DNA from: JAAZIN01 sp964464625
Lineage (GTDB): Bacteria; Bacillota; Dethiobacteria; DTU022
Reading direction: 5' to 3'
NCBI GenBank assembly: GCA_964464625.1
Contig: CAYXKD010000039.1
Coordinates: 1 to 18,464 of the forward strand
DNA length: 18,464 nucleotides
Part shown: in pieces, positions 7,312 through 15,281 of the stretch
Position numbering within the stretch: the first letter of the stretch is position 1
Layout: each line of letters begins with the position of its first letter
Made by a program: the position numbers and the translations under genes
The notes under the pieces: generated by a model
What the model was told of the DNA's origin: nothing
What the model saw: the letters and a program-made list of their open reading frames with translations, nothing else
The model's database searches: none

Positions 7312-7354
7312 TCAAAATGTGCAGCTCAGCAATTAAATGGCTGGGCCGCACATT
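7312..7354 (-). terminator. Rho-independent terminator of the corrinoid operon
   Basis: Read on the minus strand, AATGTGC pairs with GCACATT (7348-7354 and 7316-7322). The stem continues inward, with one mismatch, through CAGC/GCTG to a 9-base loop and is followed by TTTTGATGTTTT. It begins 43 bases after the stop of the URO-D methyltransferase gene, the right place and orientation to end that operon. Confidence 0.75.
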
Positions 7355-7396
7355 CAGCATATCATCGCAGTCTTCGTTATTTTACTTACTGTTCTC

Positions 7397-8653
7397 CTAA
7401 ACCTCTTTCACTGCCTCCACAACTGCAGCCAAGTTTTCTTCTTTGACTTCTTTTGGTAACGAAGCCTGAGCCGGGGCCAAAATCAAACCACCATCTTTAA
7501 ACAGAGAAATCATTTTCTTTACATGATCCTTTACCTCTTGCGGAGTCCCGGTGATAAGGAGTGCAGGTGGCAGACCGCCCATAACACACTGGTGTCCTCC
7601 AACAATTTCTGAAACCTTGTTCCAGTCGGGCCTTTCAAAATAGGCGATGATCTTTCCCTGGGGTACATCCAGCAGCGTCTCCAGATGGTGAGTATGATCT
7701 CCTTCACAAAAGACCCAAGGTATCCGACCGGCTTCAATATCAGCGTCAATTAATTTTTTTAATGTCGGCCAATAATATTTCTGGTAAAGTTTGGGGCTTA
7801 AAAATTCATTTAAATGCAGCGGGTAAATAACAAAAGGATATTCAAAATCAAAGGCCTGCTTCAATTCAGGCGGTATGGTTGCAGTCATTTCGACGTACTG
7901 GAGCGAATAAGGCAGAATAGCTTCTGCTGCGCTCTGAATTTTTTCCGGAACTCGATGAAAATCAGTGATTGTGTTGTCAAAGTGTCTAATAAAGTCTGCA
8001 ATCAAATCATATGGGCTGTAGCACATCCCCAACATTACCTGGGGGTATCCGATCTTTTTAAGTTCCATTCCCTGGTAAACCAATGATCCCACATAGCGGT
8101 TTATCTCCATACCCAGTTTAATCATCGCCCCATAAGCCTGGCCAGAATCAGGTTTTTCCAAAGAACGATAAGCACGTGGTAAAACAACCTCATTTATACA
8201 GGCTTTCGGGTTCTCAATAAGCAGATCGTATTCATCTATTTCCAAAAATTTACCGCCAACAAATTGCGGCGGGGCATTTTCATCAATTTCCCGCCCCGGC
8301 CACCTGGTGTATTTGTCCTGCAGTATGTCGTGCATGGGTCCTGTAATAGAATTGAGAAAGGCAGCGATTTCTGGGTGATCATCGATCATCGTATGGTTTA
8401 TCAGCATTCCCACACCCACATTGGACAAGATACAATCTATATCGAAATCTTGAGCCAGCTTAATCAATGAACGGTTAAATTTATCATAGTCGTAGGCAAT
8501 TTCCGCCATACTATAACCGGCATAACGAGCCTGAAAAGCACTGTTGCTCAACATAAACAGCAAGGGTGTCCTATCTGGTTTTTCCAGCCGTATTGCTTTT
8601 TCGATTCTTTCTACCTTCTGCCTGATTAATTCCTGGGGATCTGGTTTAGACAC
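7397..8653 (-). CDS. URO-D-family corrinoid-dependent methyltransferase
   Basis: The 418-residue product belongs to the uroporphyrinogen decarboxylase superfamily, which also holds MtaA/MtbA-type and O-demethylase methyltransferases. Its overlap with a corrinoid protein gene points to methyl transfer rather than haem synthesis. The carboxy half carries the pattern of the methyltransferase branch: PLHLNEFLSPKLYQKYYWP, then WVFCEGDHTHHLETL (C316, E317), then GGHQCVMGGLPPALLITGTP (C356). In MtaA/MtbA a His-x-Cys and a later Cys bind zinc. Here the Cys positions seem kept, but the His is replaced by Val, with E317 and several His residues nearby. I chose GTG at 8653 because AGGTG lies six bases before it; GTG at 8662 lies inside that site. 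The gene overlaps the corrinoid gene by 8 bases (GTGTCTAA), suggesting translational coupling. The methyl donor is unknown. Confidence 0.87.
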   Translation of the reverse strand: MSKPDPQELIRQKVERIEKAIRLEKPDRTPLLFMLSNSAFQARYAGYSMAEIAYDYDKFNRSLIKLAQDFDIDCILSNVGVGMLINHTMIDDHPEIAAFLNSITGPMHDILQDKYTRWPGREIDENAPPQFVGGKFLEIDEYDLLIENPKACINEVVLPRAYRSLEKPDSGQAYGAMIKLGMEINRYVGSLVYQGMELKKIGYPQVMLGMCYSPYDLIADFIRHFDNTITDFHRVPEKIQSAAEAILPYSLQYVEMTATIPPELKQAFDFEYPFVIYPLHLNEFLSPKLYQKYYWPTLKKLIDADIEAGRIPWVFCEGDHTHHLETLLDVPQGKIIAYFERPDWNKVSEIVGGHQCVMGGLPPALLITGTPQEVKDHVKKMISLFKDGGLILAPAQASLPKEVKEENLAAVVEAVKEV

Positions 8654-9287
8654 TGGTTTCACCTACCCATTTATCAATTATCTTTTGGCCGGTGGCAACA
8701 TCGTTGGCCCAGGCATCAGCACCTGCGTATGTCTTCACCTTTTCATTGACTATTCCCCCGCCCAAAATAATCTTGACTCGCTCTCGTAAACCATCTTCAA
8801 CGATAGCATCAACAGTTACTTTCATAGGGCCAATGGCGTCTGTTAAAAGGCCGCTCAAACCCACCACCTGAGCGCCATGCTCCTTAATGCCTTCAACAAA
8901 CTTCTCCGGGACAACATCAATTCCTAGATCGACCACACTGTATCCGTTAGCTTCGAGCACACTGATCACGATATTCTTACCGATATCATGAATATCCCCC
9001 TTAACGGTCCCGATAAGCACTGTTCCGGTGATTGGCTTGGAAGCCCCCTTGAGTAAAGGTTTCACCAGTTCCATAATTCCCTTGAACATAGTGCTGGCCA
9101 TGATCAGCTCTGAAAGAAAGTATTCTTTTTGCTCAAAAAGTTCTCCAACCCTGGTCATGCCCTTCCGGAAAGCAGTAAAAATCTCTACCGGTTCAGTTCC
9201 TTGATCGAGCATTTCATTAACTATTTTGTGTGCTTCCTTCTCGTTTAACTCAACAATCGCTTCGGTCAATTTTTCTGCTTTAGGCAC
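8646..9287 (-). CDS. Methyltransferase cognate corrinoid protein
   Basis: The 213-residue product is a B12-binding methyl carrier like MtaC, MtbC or MttC. Residues 1-85 form the helical cap domain (KAEKLTEAIVELNEKEAHK, then MASTMFKGIMELVKPLL). Residues 88-210 form the Rossmann-like cobalamin domain with the lower-ligand motif DIHDIG (98-103, H100 to cobalt), the GLSGLLT loop (143-149) and LGGG (175-178). GTG at 9287 follows AAAGGAGGG by six bases. An upstream in-frame extension to 9344 lacks family similarity. It is the first gene of the operon, driven by the promoter at 9468-9496, and passes or receives a methyl group with the downstream URO-D partner. No MttB/MtaB-type second methyltransferase or RamA-type reactivase is in the window. 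Confidence 0.93.
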   Translation of the reverse strand: MPKAEKLTEAIVELNEKEAHKIVNEMLDQGTEPVEIFTAFRKGMTRVGELFEQKEYFLSELIMASTMFKGIMELVKPLLKGASKPITGTVLIGTVKGDIHDIGKNIVISVLEANGYSVVDLGIDVVPEKFVEGIKEHGAQVVGLSGLLTDAIGPMKVTVDAIVEDGLRERVKIILGGGIVNEKVKTYAGADAWANDVATGQKIIDKWVGETSV

Positions 9288-9460
9288 ATTATGCCCTCCT
9301 TTTTCCCAAATAACATCCCTTAACCATCTATGCCCCATGCACACCTCACAAAAAATTAAATATTATCTCCTCCTTTCATATCTTACTCATGGTCACCTTG
9401 AGGTAAACAAGGGATTTTCAACCTACACAGTCCCGAGGCTGTGCTCTAATCTATTTTCTT
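9288..9460 (-). other. Structured leader of the corrinoid operon
   Basis: The predicted transcript has about 175 untranslated bases. It contains a stem CACAG/CTGTG (9426-9443) with a CCTCGGGA loop and a second stem CCTTG/CAAGG (9396-9412). A four-codon frame (ATG AGT AAG ATA TGA) lies near 9380-9391, and its end overlaps an extra strong AAAGGAGGAG site with no matching start. It does not resemble a cobalamin riboswitch, which is larger and has a recognisable B12 box. The leader may carry regulation or be the scar of a lost small gene. Confidence 0.35.
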
Positions 9461-9467
9461 ATATGAA

Positions 9468-9496
9468 ATTATAACAGGGTCTGAATATATAGTCAA
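9468..9496 (-). promoter_or_regulatory. Sigma-A promoter of the corrinoid operon
   Basis: On the minus strand TTGACT (9491-9496) and TATAAT (9468-9473) are separated by exactly 17 bases. This is the best promoter in the window. Transcription would begin near 9461. Confidence 0.8.
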
Positions 9497-9522
9497 TTGG
9501 TGGATTAAACTTGGAGGAGCTG

Positions 9523-9540
9523 TTCTTTAGGTTCTTTAGG
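9523..9540. repeat. Tandem duplication of TTCTTTAGG
   Basis: The nine bases TTCTTTAGG occur twice head to tail, just upstream of the corrinoid promoter. It looks like a slippage duplication. Two adjacent copies could also be paired half-sites for a regulator. Confidence 0.4.
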
Positions 9541-9637
9541 TCTTCTGTTGCAGAATAAATATTATCAAGTGAAACAACCCTAAATAATCCGAACTGTCAT
9601 GTGCAATAGTCAAGAGAACTATAATTAAACAGTGTTT

Positions 9638-9656
9638 TGCCGCCTGCGGCATTTTT
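9638..9656 (+). terminator. Terminator-like hairpin facing plus strand
   Basis: TGCCG pairs with CGGCA across a CCTG loop and is followed by TTTTT on the plus strand. No plus-strand gene precedes it. On the minus strand, where the kinase gene ends at 9723, the hairpin is followed by AAAAC and would not terminate. It may block antisense transcription or be incidental. Confidence 0.35.
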
Positions 9657-9722
9657 AAGGCCTTTAGCTACAGATGCCGGTAATAGTTTTACCTTGGGGG
9701 CAAAGATCCTATCATTATGGTG

Positions 9723-12700
9723 TCAGTTGCCACAGGACAGGATATCGCTGTGAAACAACTCCTGCAATGCCTCAAAATTAACCGGTTTTGCCAAATGCCT
9801 GTCAAATCCGCTTTTATGGGCACGCTTTATACTGCTTTTATCAACATATCCCGTAAGTGAGATCAGATAGATCCCCTTTAGTGCCTCATCCATTTTAATA
9901 GCTTTTGCAACCTCAAAACCGTCCATGCCCGGCAAGCCAATATCGCAGAGAATAATATCCGGTTTGATTTTCTTTGCTCTGGCGATCCCCTCGATGCCGT
10001 TATAGGCAACAGAGGTTTTATGCCCCAGCATATTCAACAGATAGCAGAGCAATTCTGCTTGTTCTTTACAGTCCTCGATAACCAAAATTCTGTAGAACCT
10101 TCTATCACAGGGAGCGATCATTTCAGCATCCTGCACCAGGGTATTTTTAATCATTGTGGGCAGATATATTTTAAACAATGCCCCCCTATCCACACCCTCG
10201 CTTTCAGCGCTAATATTGCCCCCATGCATCTCTACAAATCCCTTCACAATATAAAGTCCCAGTCCAAGACCGCCATTGTTTTGCCTGTCCAGCGAAATAT
10301 TAGCCTGGGTGAACGGCTTAAATAGATTGGGAAGCAACTCCTTACTGATGCCAACACCGCTGTCCTTAACCATGATCATCGCTTTGCCATTTACCTGCCT
10401 GAGCGTAAATAAAACGCACCCTCCCTCAGGTGTAAATTTAAGGGCATTGTGCAGCAAGTTTTCCATACATTGTGTAATGCGCACAGGATCGGCATAAACA
10501 AATAAAGGTTCTTCCTGTATTTCCGTTGTAAAACAAATTCTTTTTTCTGTAAAAGCTATTGCTCTATCCTGGGCAACATTGAGTGCCAAATCCCGAAGAT
10601 TTATATTTTCCTTGCGTAACTCGATCCTGTTCTCTGTAATGCGGGTTAAATCCAGCAAATCATCAACCAGTTTACACAGTTGGTTGCTCTGCCGCTTTAT
10701 TGTTTCCTTCACGTTTTCGGCAAGCCCATTGTCACCGGACATTTGCAGCAGTGAAATGCCGGCTGTGATTACAGCAAGGGGGTTTCTTAGCTCATGGGAA
10801 AGCATACTGATAAAGTTGTTTTTGCTTTTATCCGCTTCATGTAGCTTCTTTTTGCTTTTGCGCAGCGCCTCTTCCATCTTTTTCCGCTCTGTCATATCAT
10901 GGCCAATTATCGTCAGCCTTACCGGCACACCAGCCATATCCTTTTTCAGGCTAAATTTAAAGGTAAAATAAAGTTTACGGCCGTCTTTTGTTATAATCTG
11001 GTAGTCTGCAGCAGAGGTAAGTTTTCCACCGTTAATCCATTTTACAATGATGTTTACGAGTTGTTTCTTTTCCGCAGCGTCGAATAACTTGAAAGGGTTG
11101 ATGCTTTCAAGCTCCTCCCGGCTATATCCGGTCTGTTCGCACATGGCATCATTCACTGAAATGAAACGGTTAACCCTGGGATCATATTCACAGATGCCCA
11201 CAGGCGCACATCTGACCAAATCACGATATTTTTCTTCGCTTTGCCGCAGCGCCTCCTCAGCCCTGGCCCGCTCTACCGCTATCCAGGTGCGCTCCGCTGT
11301 TTCACGAACCATCTCCACCTCCTCAGGAGTCCATAAACGTGGAACAGACTGATAAGCGGAAAGACTGGCAACAAGCTTCCCTCCCCTGAAGAGGGGCACA
11401 GTTATAGGCGAATCTTTGCTTCGCCGCTCACTTTTTATAACCGCAGAGCCATCATTATATTCAGTGAAATTTGACCGGGACACTTGAATTTGCTTAACCA
11501 GCAAGTCTGTAGCAGCATCCTGGATCGATTGCGCATCAGATAATGACTGCAATATATCGCTCAGTTTAAGCAGGTAGGTCTTCATTTCCTCATTCCTGCG
11601 CAACTCTATCTCAGCTTGCTTTTTCTTCGTAATATCTGTAAAGGTGCTTAAGTTACCGGTCAAACAGCCCTTCTCATCATGCAAAGGCAGGCCGGTGCCC
11701 CTGACCCAGATTGAAGCGCCGCACTTTTTTTTCATTTTAAATTCATGAAGGCTTTTCTTGCCTGCCCTCTGTTCCTCACAAACCTGGTACCCTTTATCCA
11801 TGAATGCACTGTCGACAAAGTCCGTCCAGTTCCTGCCGACAAGTTCATTTAACTGATAGCCCAGCATCGATGCCAGACCCTTATTAGTATCGGTTATAAC
11901 GCCCTCTGAGTCAGTCCACCAAAAGCCGTCATTGGATATTTCAAAAAGGTTGCGGTATTTTTCTTCGCTTTTTTGCAGCTCTGTTTCCACTTTTTTACGC
12001 GCTGTGATATTCTTGCAGATCACCAGGTTGGCCGTATGCGCTCCTCCGGCGTCAAAAACTGGAGTGGCATTGAATGTTGTCCAGACCTCTGAACCGTCTT
12101 TGTGACGGTATCTGGCCTCCCCTTGCAACAATTCGCCTCTCATAAGAGTGCTGCAGTTCTGCAGAACCCGGGGGCGCCCTTCGGGAAAACAGAAATCCAT
12201 ATATTTTTTACCCCGAACCTCATCCTCCCGGTAGCCAAGCATATTAGCAAACCGCCTGTTGACAACCTGGCAGGTTCCATCAAGACTGGCATAGACGATG
12301 CCTTCCCCTGCAGTTTCAAAGATTGTGCGGTACCTGTTTTCGCTCTCCAGCAGCGCCCTTTCGGTTTCCCTCTGTAAGGTAATATCCTTGAAAAGCACAG
12401 CAAGCCGGTGCTCCTGCGGCTCACCAACAGGGTAGGCGTAGATATCAAAATATCGGCCCAGCGTCTTGTAATACTCTTGAAAACGGGAAGGCTTGCCTGT
12501 CATGATAATGCGTTCATAGACATCTAACCACTGTTGCGCCTGCGGCGCCATCTTCCGCATACTGCGCCCTGCTGCATCCTTCAGTCCTGTTTGCCTTTCA
12601 AAGGATTTGTTCACTTCAATAAAGTTGCAATCAACAGGGCGCCCCTGGTTGTCAAAATAAAGCTCAACTATGCCGAAGCCGAGATCGATTTCATCGAAAA

Positions 12701-13235
12701 GATAGCGGTACTTCTCTTCGCTTTCCCGAAGGGTCTTCTCAGCCGTCTTGCGCGCAGTGATGTTGCTGGCTGCCCCAAACCATTCCCGTATAGTACCATT
12801 GTCATCAAAAAGCGGAATTGCCCTTGAGTGAGTCCAGCCAATGCTGCCATCCTCCTGAATGATCCTGTGTTCCAGATCGAACATTTCTTTTTTCCTGATG
12901 CACTCATAAATGACACCGGTAATAAAGTACTGATCCCGGAGAAGAATATATTTATCAAGCCAGTTTCGCTCCGGCTCCGCGGTATCAGCGATGAAGCCCT
13001 TGCCATCAAGTTTAATCAAGATCTTCCAGTCAGGACTCATAGAGTAAATCACATCAGAGGTACCCCTTATTAGCGCAAGCAATCTCTCCCCCGTCAGAAC
13101 GGGGCATGCAGGCAAGTATTCCTTTTGGGGAATTGAAAGGTTGGATCTGCCGCTATTTTTGGCAGCAGCCGCCGCCTCCTTGTACAGCCACTGCGCCTGA
13201 AAAGCTTCCCGGCCTACAAAGGTAACCTTCTCCAT
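9723..13235 (-). CDS. Soluble multi-PAS hybrid histidine kinase with receiver
   Basis: The 1170-residue product senses a signal, autophosphorylates and passes phosphate to its own receiver. In order: PAS/PAC domains at about 50-165, 172-290, 299-415 and 424-540; a short GAF-like segment at about 550-660; a fifth PAS at 667-785; HisKA with MLSHELRNPL (H814); HATPase with the N box NLLHNALKFTP (N930), DSGVGI and GGLGLGLYIVK; and a receiver at 1049-1165 with E1054/D1055, phospho-acceptor D1098 in CDIGLPGMDGFE, T1128 and K1150. All catalytic residues are present. There is no membrane segment, so the input is cytoplasmic, possibly redox or a small ligand. ATG at 13235 has GAGGG about seven bases before it; an upstream TTG at 13313 lacks family-like sequence. 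It has no output domain and is divergent from an HD-GYP gene, a plausible partner by position only. Confidence 0.95.
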   Translation of the reverse strand: MEKVTFVGREAFQAQWLYKEAAAAAKNSGRSNLSIPQKEYLPACPVLTGERLLALIRGTSDVIYSMSPDWKILIKLDGKGFIADTAEPERNWLDKYILLRDQYFITGVIYECIRKKEMFDLEHRIIQEDGSIGWTHSRAIPLFDDNGTIREWFGAASNITARKTAEKTLRESEEKYRYLFDEIDLGFGIVELYFDNQGRPVDCNFIEVNKSFERQTGLKDAAGRSMRKMAPQAQQWLDVYERIIMTGKPSRFQEYYKTLGRYFDIYAYPVGEPQEHRLAVLFKDITLQRETERALLESENRYRTIFETAGEGIVYASLDGTCQVVNRRFANMLGYREDEVRGKKYMDFCFPEGRPRVLQNCSTLMRGELLQGEARYRHKDGSEVWTTFNATPVFDAGGAHTANLVICKNITARKKVETELQKSEEKYRNLFEISNDGFWWTDSEGVITDTNKGLASMLGYQLNELVGRNWTDFVDSAFMDKGYQVCEEQRAGKKSLHEFKMKKKCGASIWVRGTGLPLHDEKGCLTGNLSTFTDITKKKQAEIELRRNEEMKTYLLKLSDILQSLSDAQSIQDAATDLLVKQIQVSRSNFTEYNDGSAVIKSERRSKDSPITVPLFRGGKLVASLSAYQSVPRLWTPEEVEMVRETAERTWIAVERARAEEALRQSEEKYRDLVRCAPVGICEYDPRVNRFISVNDAMCEQTGYSREELESINPFKLFDAAEKKQLVNIIVKWINGGKLTSAADYQIITKDGRKLYFTFKFSLKKDMAGVPVRLTIIGHDMTERKKMEEALRKSKKKLHEADKSKNNFISMLSHELRNPLAVITAGISLLQMSGDNGLAENVKETIKRQSNQLCKLVDDLLDLTRITENRIELRKENINLRDLALNVAQDRAIAFTEKRICFTTEIQEEPLFVYADPVRITQCMENLLHNALKFTPEGGCVLFTLRQVNGKAMIMVKDSGVGISKELLPNLFKPFTQANISLDRQNNGGLGLGLYIVKGFVEMHGGNISAESEGVDRGALFKIYLPTMIKNTLVQDAEMIAPCDRRFYRILVIEDCKEQAELLCYLLNMLGHKTSVAYNGIEGIARAKKIKPDIILCDIGLPGMDGFEVAKAIKMDEALKGIYLISLTGYVDKSSIKRAHKSGFDRHLAKPVNFEALQELFHSDILSCGN

Positions 13236-13326
13236 CGTTGACCCTCTTTCCCAATAGTTTAATGCCTTTTTGCATGGTAAAAAGCAAAGGTTCAAGATAA
13301 CGACATCAGTCAATCCTGCCGAATAC

Positions 13327-13351
13327 CATGTTGTCTGCTTCAGACACCATG
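13327..13351. repeat. 25-base inverted repeat upstream of kinase gene
   Basis: CATG-t-TGTCTG-ctt-CAGACA-c-CATG pairs over ten of eleven positions around a 3-base loop. It lies 92 bases before the kinase ATG, inside the predicted leader. It could form an RNA hairpin or bind a dimeric regulator; there is no T-run, so it is not a terminator. Confidence 0.5.
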
Positions 13352-13462
13352 CAGCGAAATGCCCCTTTCCTGTTGCGTTACAATCAAATTGCTTGTAATA
13401 TGTTCATTTTTTTAAGAAGGTCGGGATATGAATAAAAAGTGAAAATTGCCGGGTATTATTGG

Positions 13463-13498
13463 GGCGTTTTATATATAAGCGTGTAAACGCCTTTACAA
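13463..13498 (-). promoter_or_regulatory. Kinase promoter overlapped by an inverted repeat
   Basis: On the minus strand TTGTAA (13493-13498) and TATATA (13470-13475) are 17 bases apart, giving a believable sigma-A promoter and a leader of about 230 bases. Arms GGCGTTT (13463-13469) and AAACGCC (13485-13491) form a perfect 7-base inverted repeat that brackets the -10 region. A protein bound there would block transcription, so this is a candidate operator. Confidence 0.5.
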
Positions 13499-13866
13499 TA
13501 CAATTATATAAATAATTGAAAATTCCTTCGATGAAACCTGTTTCTTTGTGTCGAATGGCATTTTATTTAAAAAAACATCGATTCTGTACACAATGCAGGC
13601 AGCTATTTAACCTTTTCCCCCCGACATTTCCATGCTGCCGCATTACCTGGAGCGGCCCGGCTCACTGAAGAAGAAATAATATGCTCAAAAATCACCCGCC
13701 AATTAGTAAACTGGTGCCTGGCACCGGTTTACTTGGCAATAAAAAAAGGGTAAAAGATTAATAATTATACAAGAATACACAGGATTTTCCCGGGGTAATC
13801 AAGAAGAAAAATAAGGAGAAATTTAACTATATTTTCATCATAGAGAGAAATTACTGGCAATGCTAA
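13499..13866. other. Spacer between divergent kinase and HD-GYP genes
   Basis: No gene is supported here. It must contain the HD-GYP promoter, but no clear hexamer pair was found. An AAGGAG site near 13814 is not followed by a usable start. The one strong structure is the hairpin at 13705-13733, listed separately. Confidence 0.4.
13705..13733. repeat. REP-like 29-base hairpin with GGTGCCTGGCACC core
   Basis: AGTAAACTGGTGC and GCACCGGTTTACT pair over 13 positions with one G-T wobble around a 3-base CTG loop. It is followed by A-residues on the plus strand and by no T-run on the minus strand, so it is not a terminator. From general knowledge, GGTGCCTGGCACC cores occur as dispersed extragenic palindromes near REP-associated (Y1) transposases. 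Only one copy is in this window. Confidence 0.55.
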
Positions 13867-13908
13867 ATGTTATTTTCAAATAAAGGATCATTAAAGTGGG
13901 TTTGCATT

Positions 13909-15201
13909 ATGGATCAGGGCAGTCTTAAGGTATCTTTCTCACATTTGGTGTCATGTTTGTCGGACGCCATTGACCTGATCAGTCCTCTTTTAAACAATCA
14001 TCACAAGCAGGTTACTTATATTTCTTACAAAATTGCCGAGGCGCTTAATTCTTCCGGCGATAAACTGGCTGATTTGGTAACAGCCGCTTTGTTACATGAT
14101 GCCGGTGCCTTGAACTTTAGCGAAAGAATTGAGCTTTTGAATTTTGAAGAGAATAATCCTTACCGCCATGCCATTGGCGGCTATGTTTTATTAGAAGATC
14201 TCAAGGTTTTTAAAAAGGCGGGCGAATTTATCAAGCACCATCATCTGCCCTGGAGAAATGGCGCCGGCAGGGCATGCCAGGGTGATCTTGTTCATCTGGA
14301 GAGCCATATCCTTCACCTGGCAGACCGGATTGCTGTTTCCATAAATAAAAATGCCGAAATCCTGAACCAGGTTGGAGATATTACCAGGAACATCAAGATT
14401 CAAGCCAACAGCAAATTTCACCCCCACCTTGTCGAGATCTTCCGGGCGCTAAGCGAAAGAGAGGCCTTCTGGCTCGATCTTGTTTCCCCCGCTATTGGAG
14501 AGAGATTGAAAACAGCCTGGAAAGGTTTCGATAAATATTTAAAGCTGGAAGAAGTATTGGAGGTCACCAATGTATTTGCAAGAATAATTGACTTCAGGAG
14601 CAGGTTTACCTCTGTGCACAGCAGCGGCGTAGCGGCTGTTGCCCGGGCCATTGCATCCAAAATGAACTGCTCAAAGGAAGACTGCATTAAGATAACAATA
14701 GCTGGCAACCTGCACGATCTGGGCAAGCTGGCCCTGCCGAATGAGATCTTGGAAAAGCCAGGCAGGCTTACCAGGGAAGAATACAATATCATGAAGACCC
14801 ATACTTATCACAGCTACCATATTTTAAAAGAAATTCAGGGGCTGGAGGATATCAATGAATATGCATCCTTCCACCATGAACGCCTGGATGGCAGCGGATA
14901 CCCCTTTCGAATTCAAGGCGGGGATTTAAGGGAAGGTTCCAGAATTATAGCGATAGCGGATGTGCTTACCGCGATAATTGAAGATCGCCCCTATAGAGAG
15001 GGAATGAAGCATACTGAAGCAATGCAAATTATTGAAACAATGGGACAGCGCACAAAGCTAGATGCTGAGATAGTGTCCCTGGTTAAGGAAAATCTGGATG
15101 AAATTAATGCTGCCAGACAAAAGGCTCAGCAGCAGGCAGCCAGTGAATACAAAGTTTTTGAAAGAACAATCCACTCTATAGAAAAGTGCTATTGCCAGTA
15201 A
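13909..15201 (+). CDS. Tandem HD / HD-GYP domain protein, likely c-di-GMP phosphodiesterase
   Basis: The 430-residue cytoplasmic product has two HD domains and no membrane segment or receiver. The first (about 25-150) keeps HD-type metal residues: H31/H32, HD 63-64 in LLHDAG, HHH 110-112 and D139. It lacks a GYP motif. The second (about 225-400) is a full HD-GYP: H236, HD 269-270 in NLHDLGKLALP, H298 and H301 in MKTHTYHSYHIL, HHERLDGSGYP (322-332) and D351 in IAIADVLTAI. HD-GYP enzymes hydrolyse c-di-GMP to GMP or pGpG. I chose ATG at 13909, with a weak AGTGGG before it; ATG at 13867 in the same frame would add 14 residues and has no ribosome binding site. It is divergent from the hybrid kinase and convergent with the CoA-transferase gene. 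A phosphodiesterase role is inferred from motifs; the first HD domain may be regulatory. Confidence 0.9.
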   Translation: MDQGSLKVSFSHLVSCLSDAIDLISPLLNNHHKQVTYISYKIAEALNSSGDKLADLVTAALLHDAGALNFSERIELLNFEENNPYRHAIGGYVLLEDLKVFKKAGEFIKHHHLPWRNGAGRACQGDLVHLESHILHLADRIAVSINKNAEILNQVGDITRNIKIQANSKFHPHLVEIFRALSEREAFWLDLVSPAIGERLKTAWKGFDKYLKLEEVLEVTNVFARIIDFRSRFTSVHSSGVAAVARAIASKMNCSKEDCIKITIAGNLHDLGKLALPNEILEKPGRLTREEYNIMKTHTYHSYHILKEIQGLEDINEYASFHHERLDGSGYPFRIQGGDLREGSRIIAIADVLTAIIEDRPYREGMKHTEAMQIIETMGQRTKLDAEIVSLVKENLDEINAARQKAQQQAASEYKVFERTIHSIEKCYCQ

Positions 15202-15224
15202 AGAGATTATTACTGCATCCCAAC

Positions 15225-15261
15225 TGCCAATCCTTTGCGCTTTAGCCCATATAAATTGGCA
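15225..15261. terminator. Weak inverted repeat between convergent genes
   Basis: TGCCAAT (15225-15231) and ATTGGCA (15255-15261) are perfect arms with a 23-base loop, lying in the 80 bases between the convergent HD-GYP and CoA-transferase genes. The long loop and lack of a T-run make it a poor intrinsic terminator. It is reported mainly for its position. Confidence 0.25.
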
Positions 15262-15281
15262 AACTTATCTTACATTTTTAT

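Noticed and set aside
9288..9460. Cobalamin riboswitch before the corrinoid gene
   Set aside because: The leader is too short and no B12-box-like sequence was found; only two small stems are present.
9226..9474. Plus-strand frame of 82 codons over the corrinoid leader
   Set aside because: It has no ribosome binding site and overlaps the corrinoid gene start and its promoter on the other strand.
13705..13733. Hairpin as an intrinsic terminator
   Set aside because: Neither strand has a T-run directly after the stem.
13236..13866. c-di-GMP riboswitch in the kinase/HD-GYP spacer
   Set aside because: The conserved GEMM core motifs were not found on either strand.
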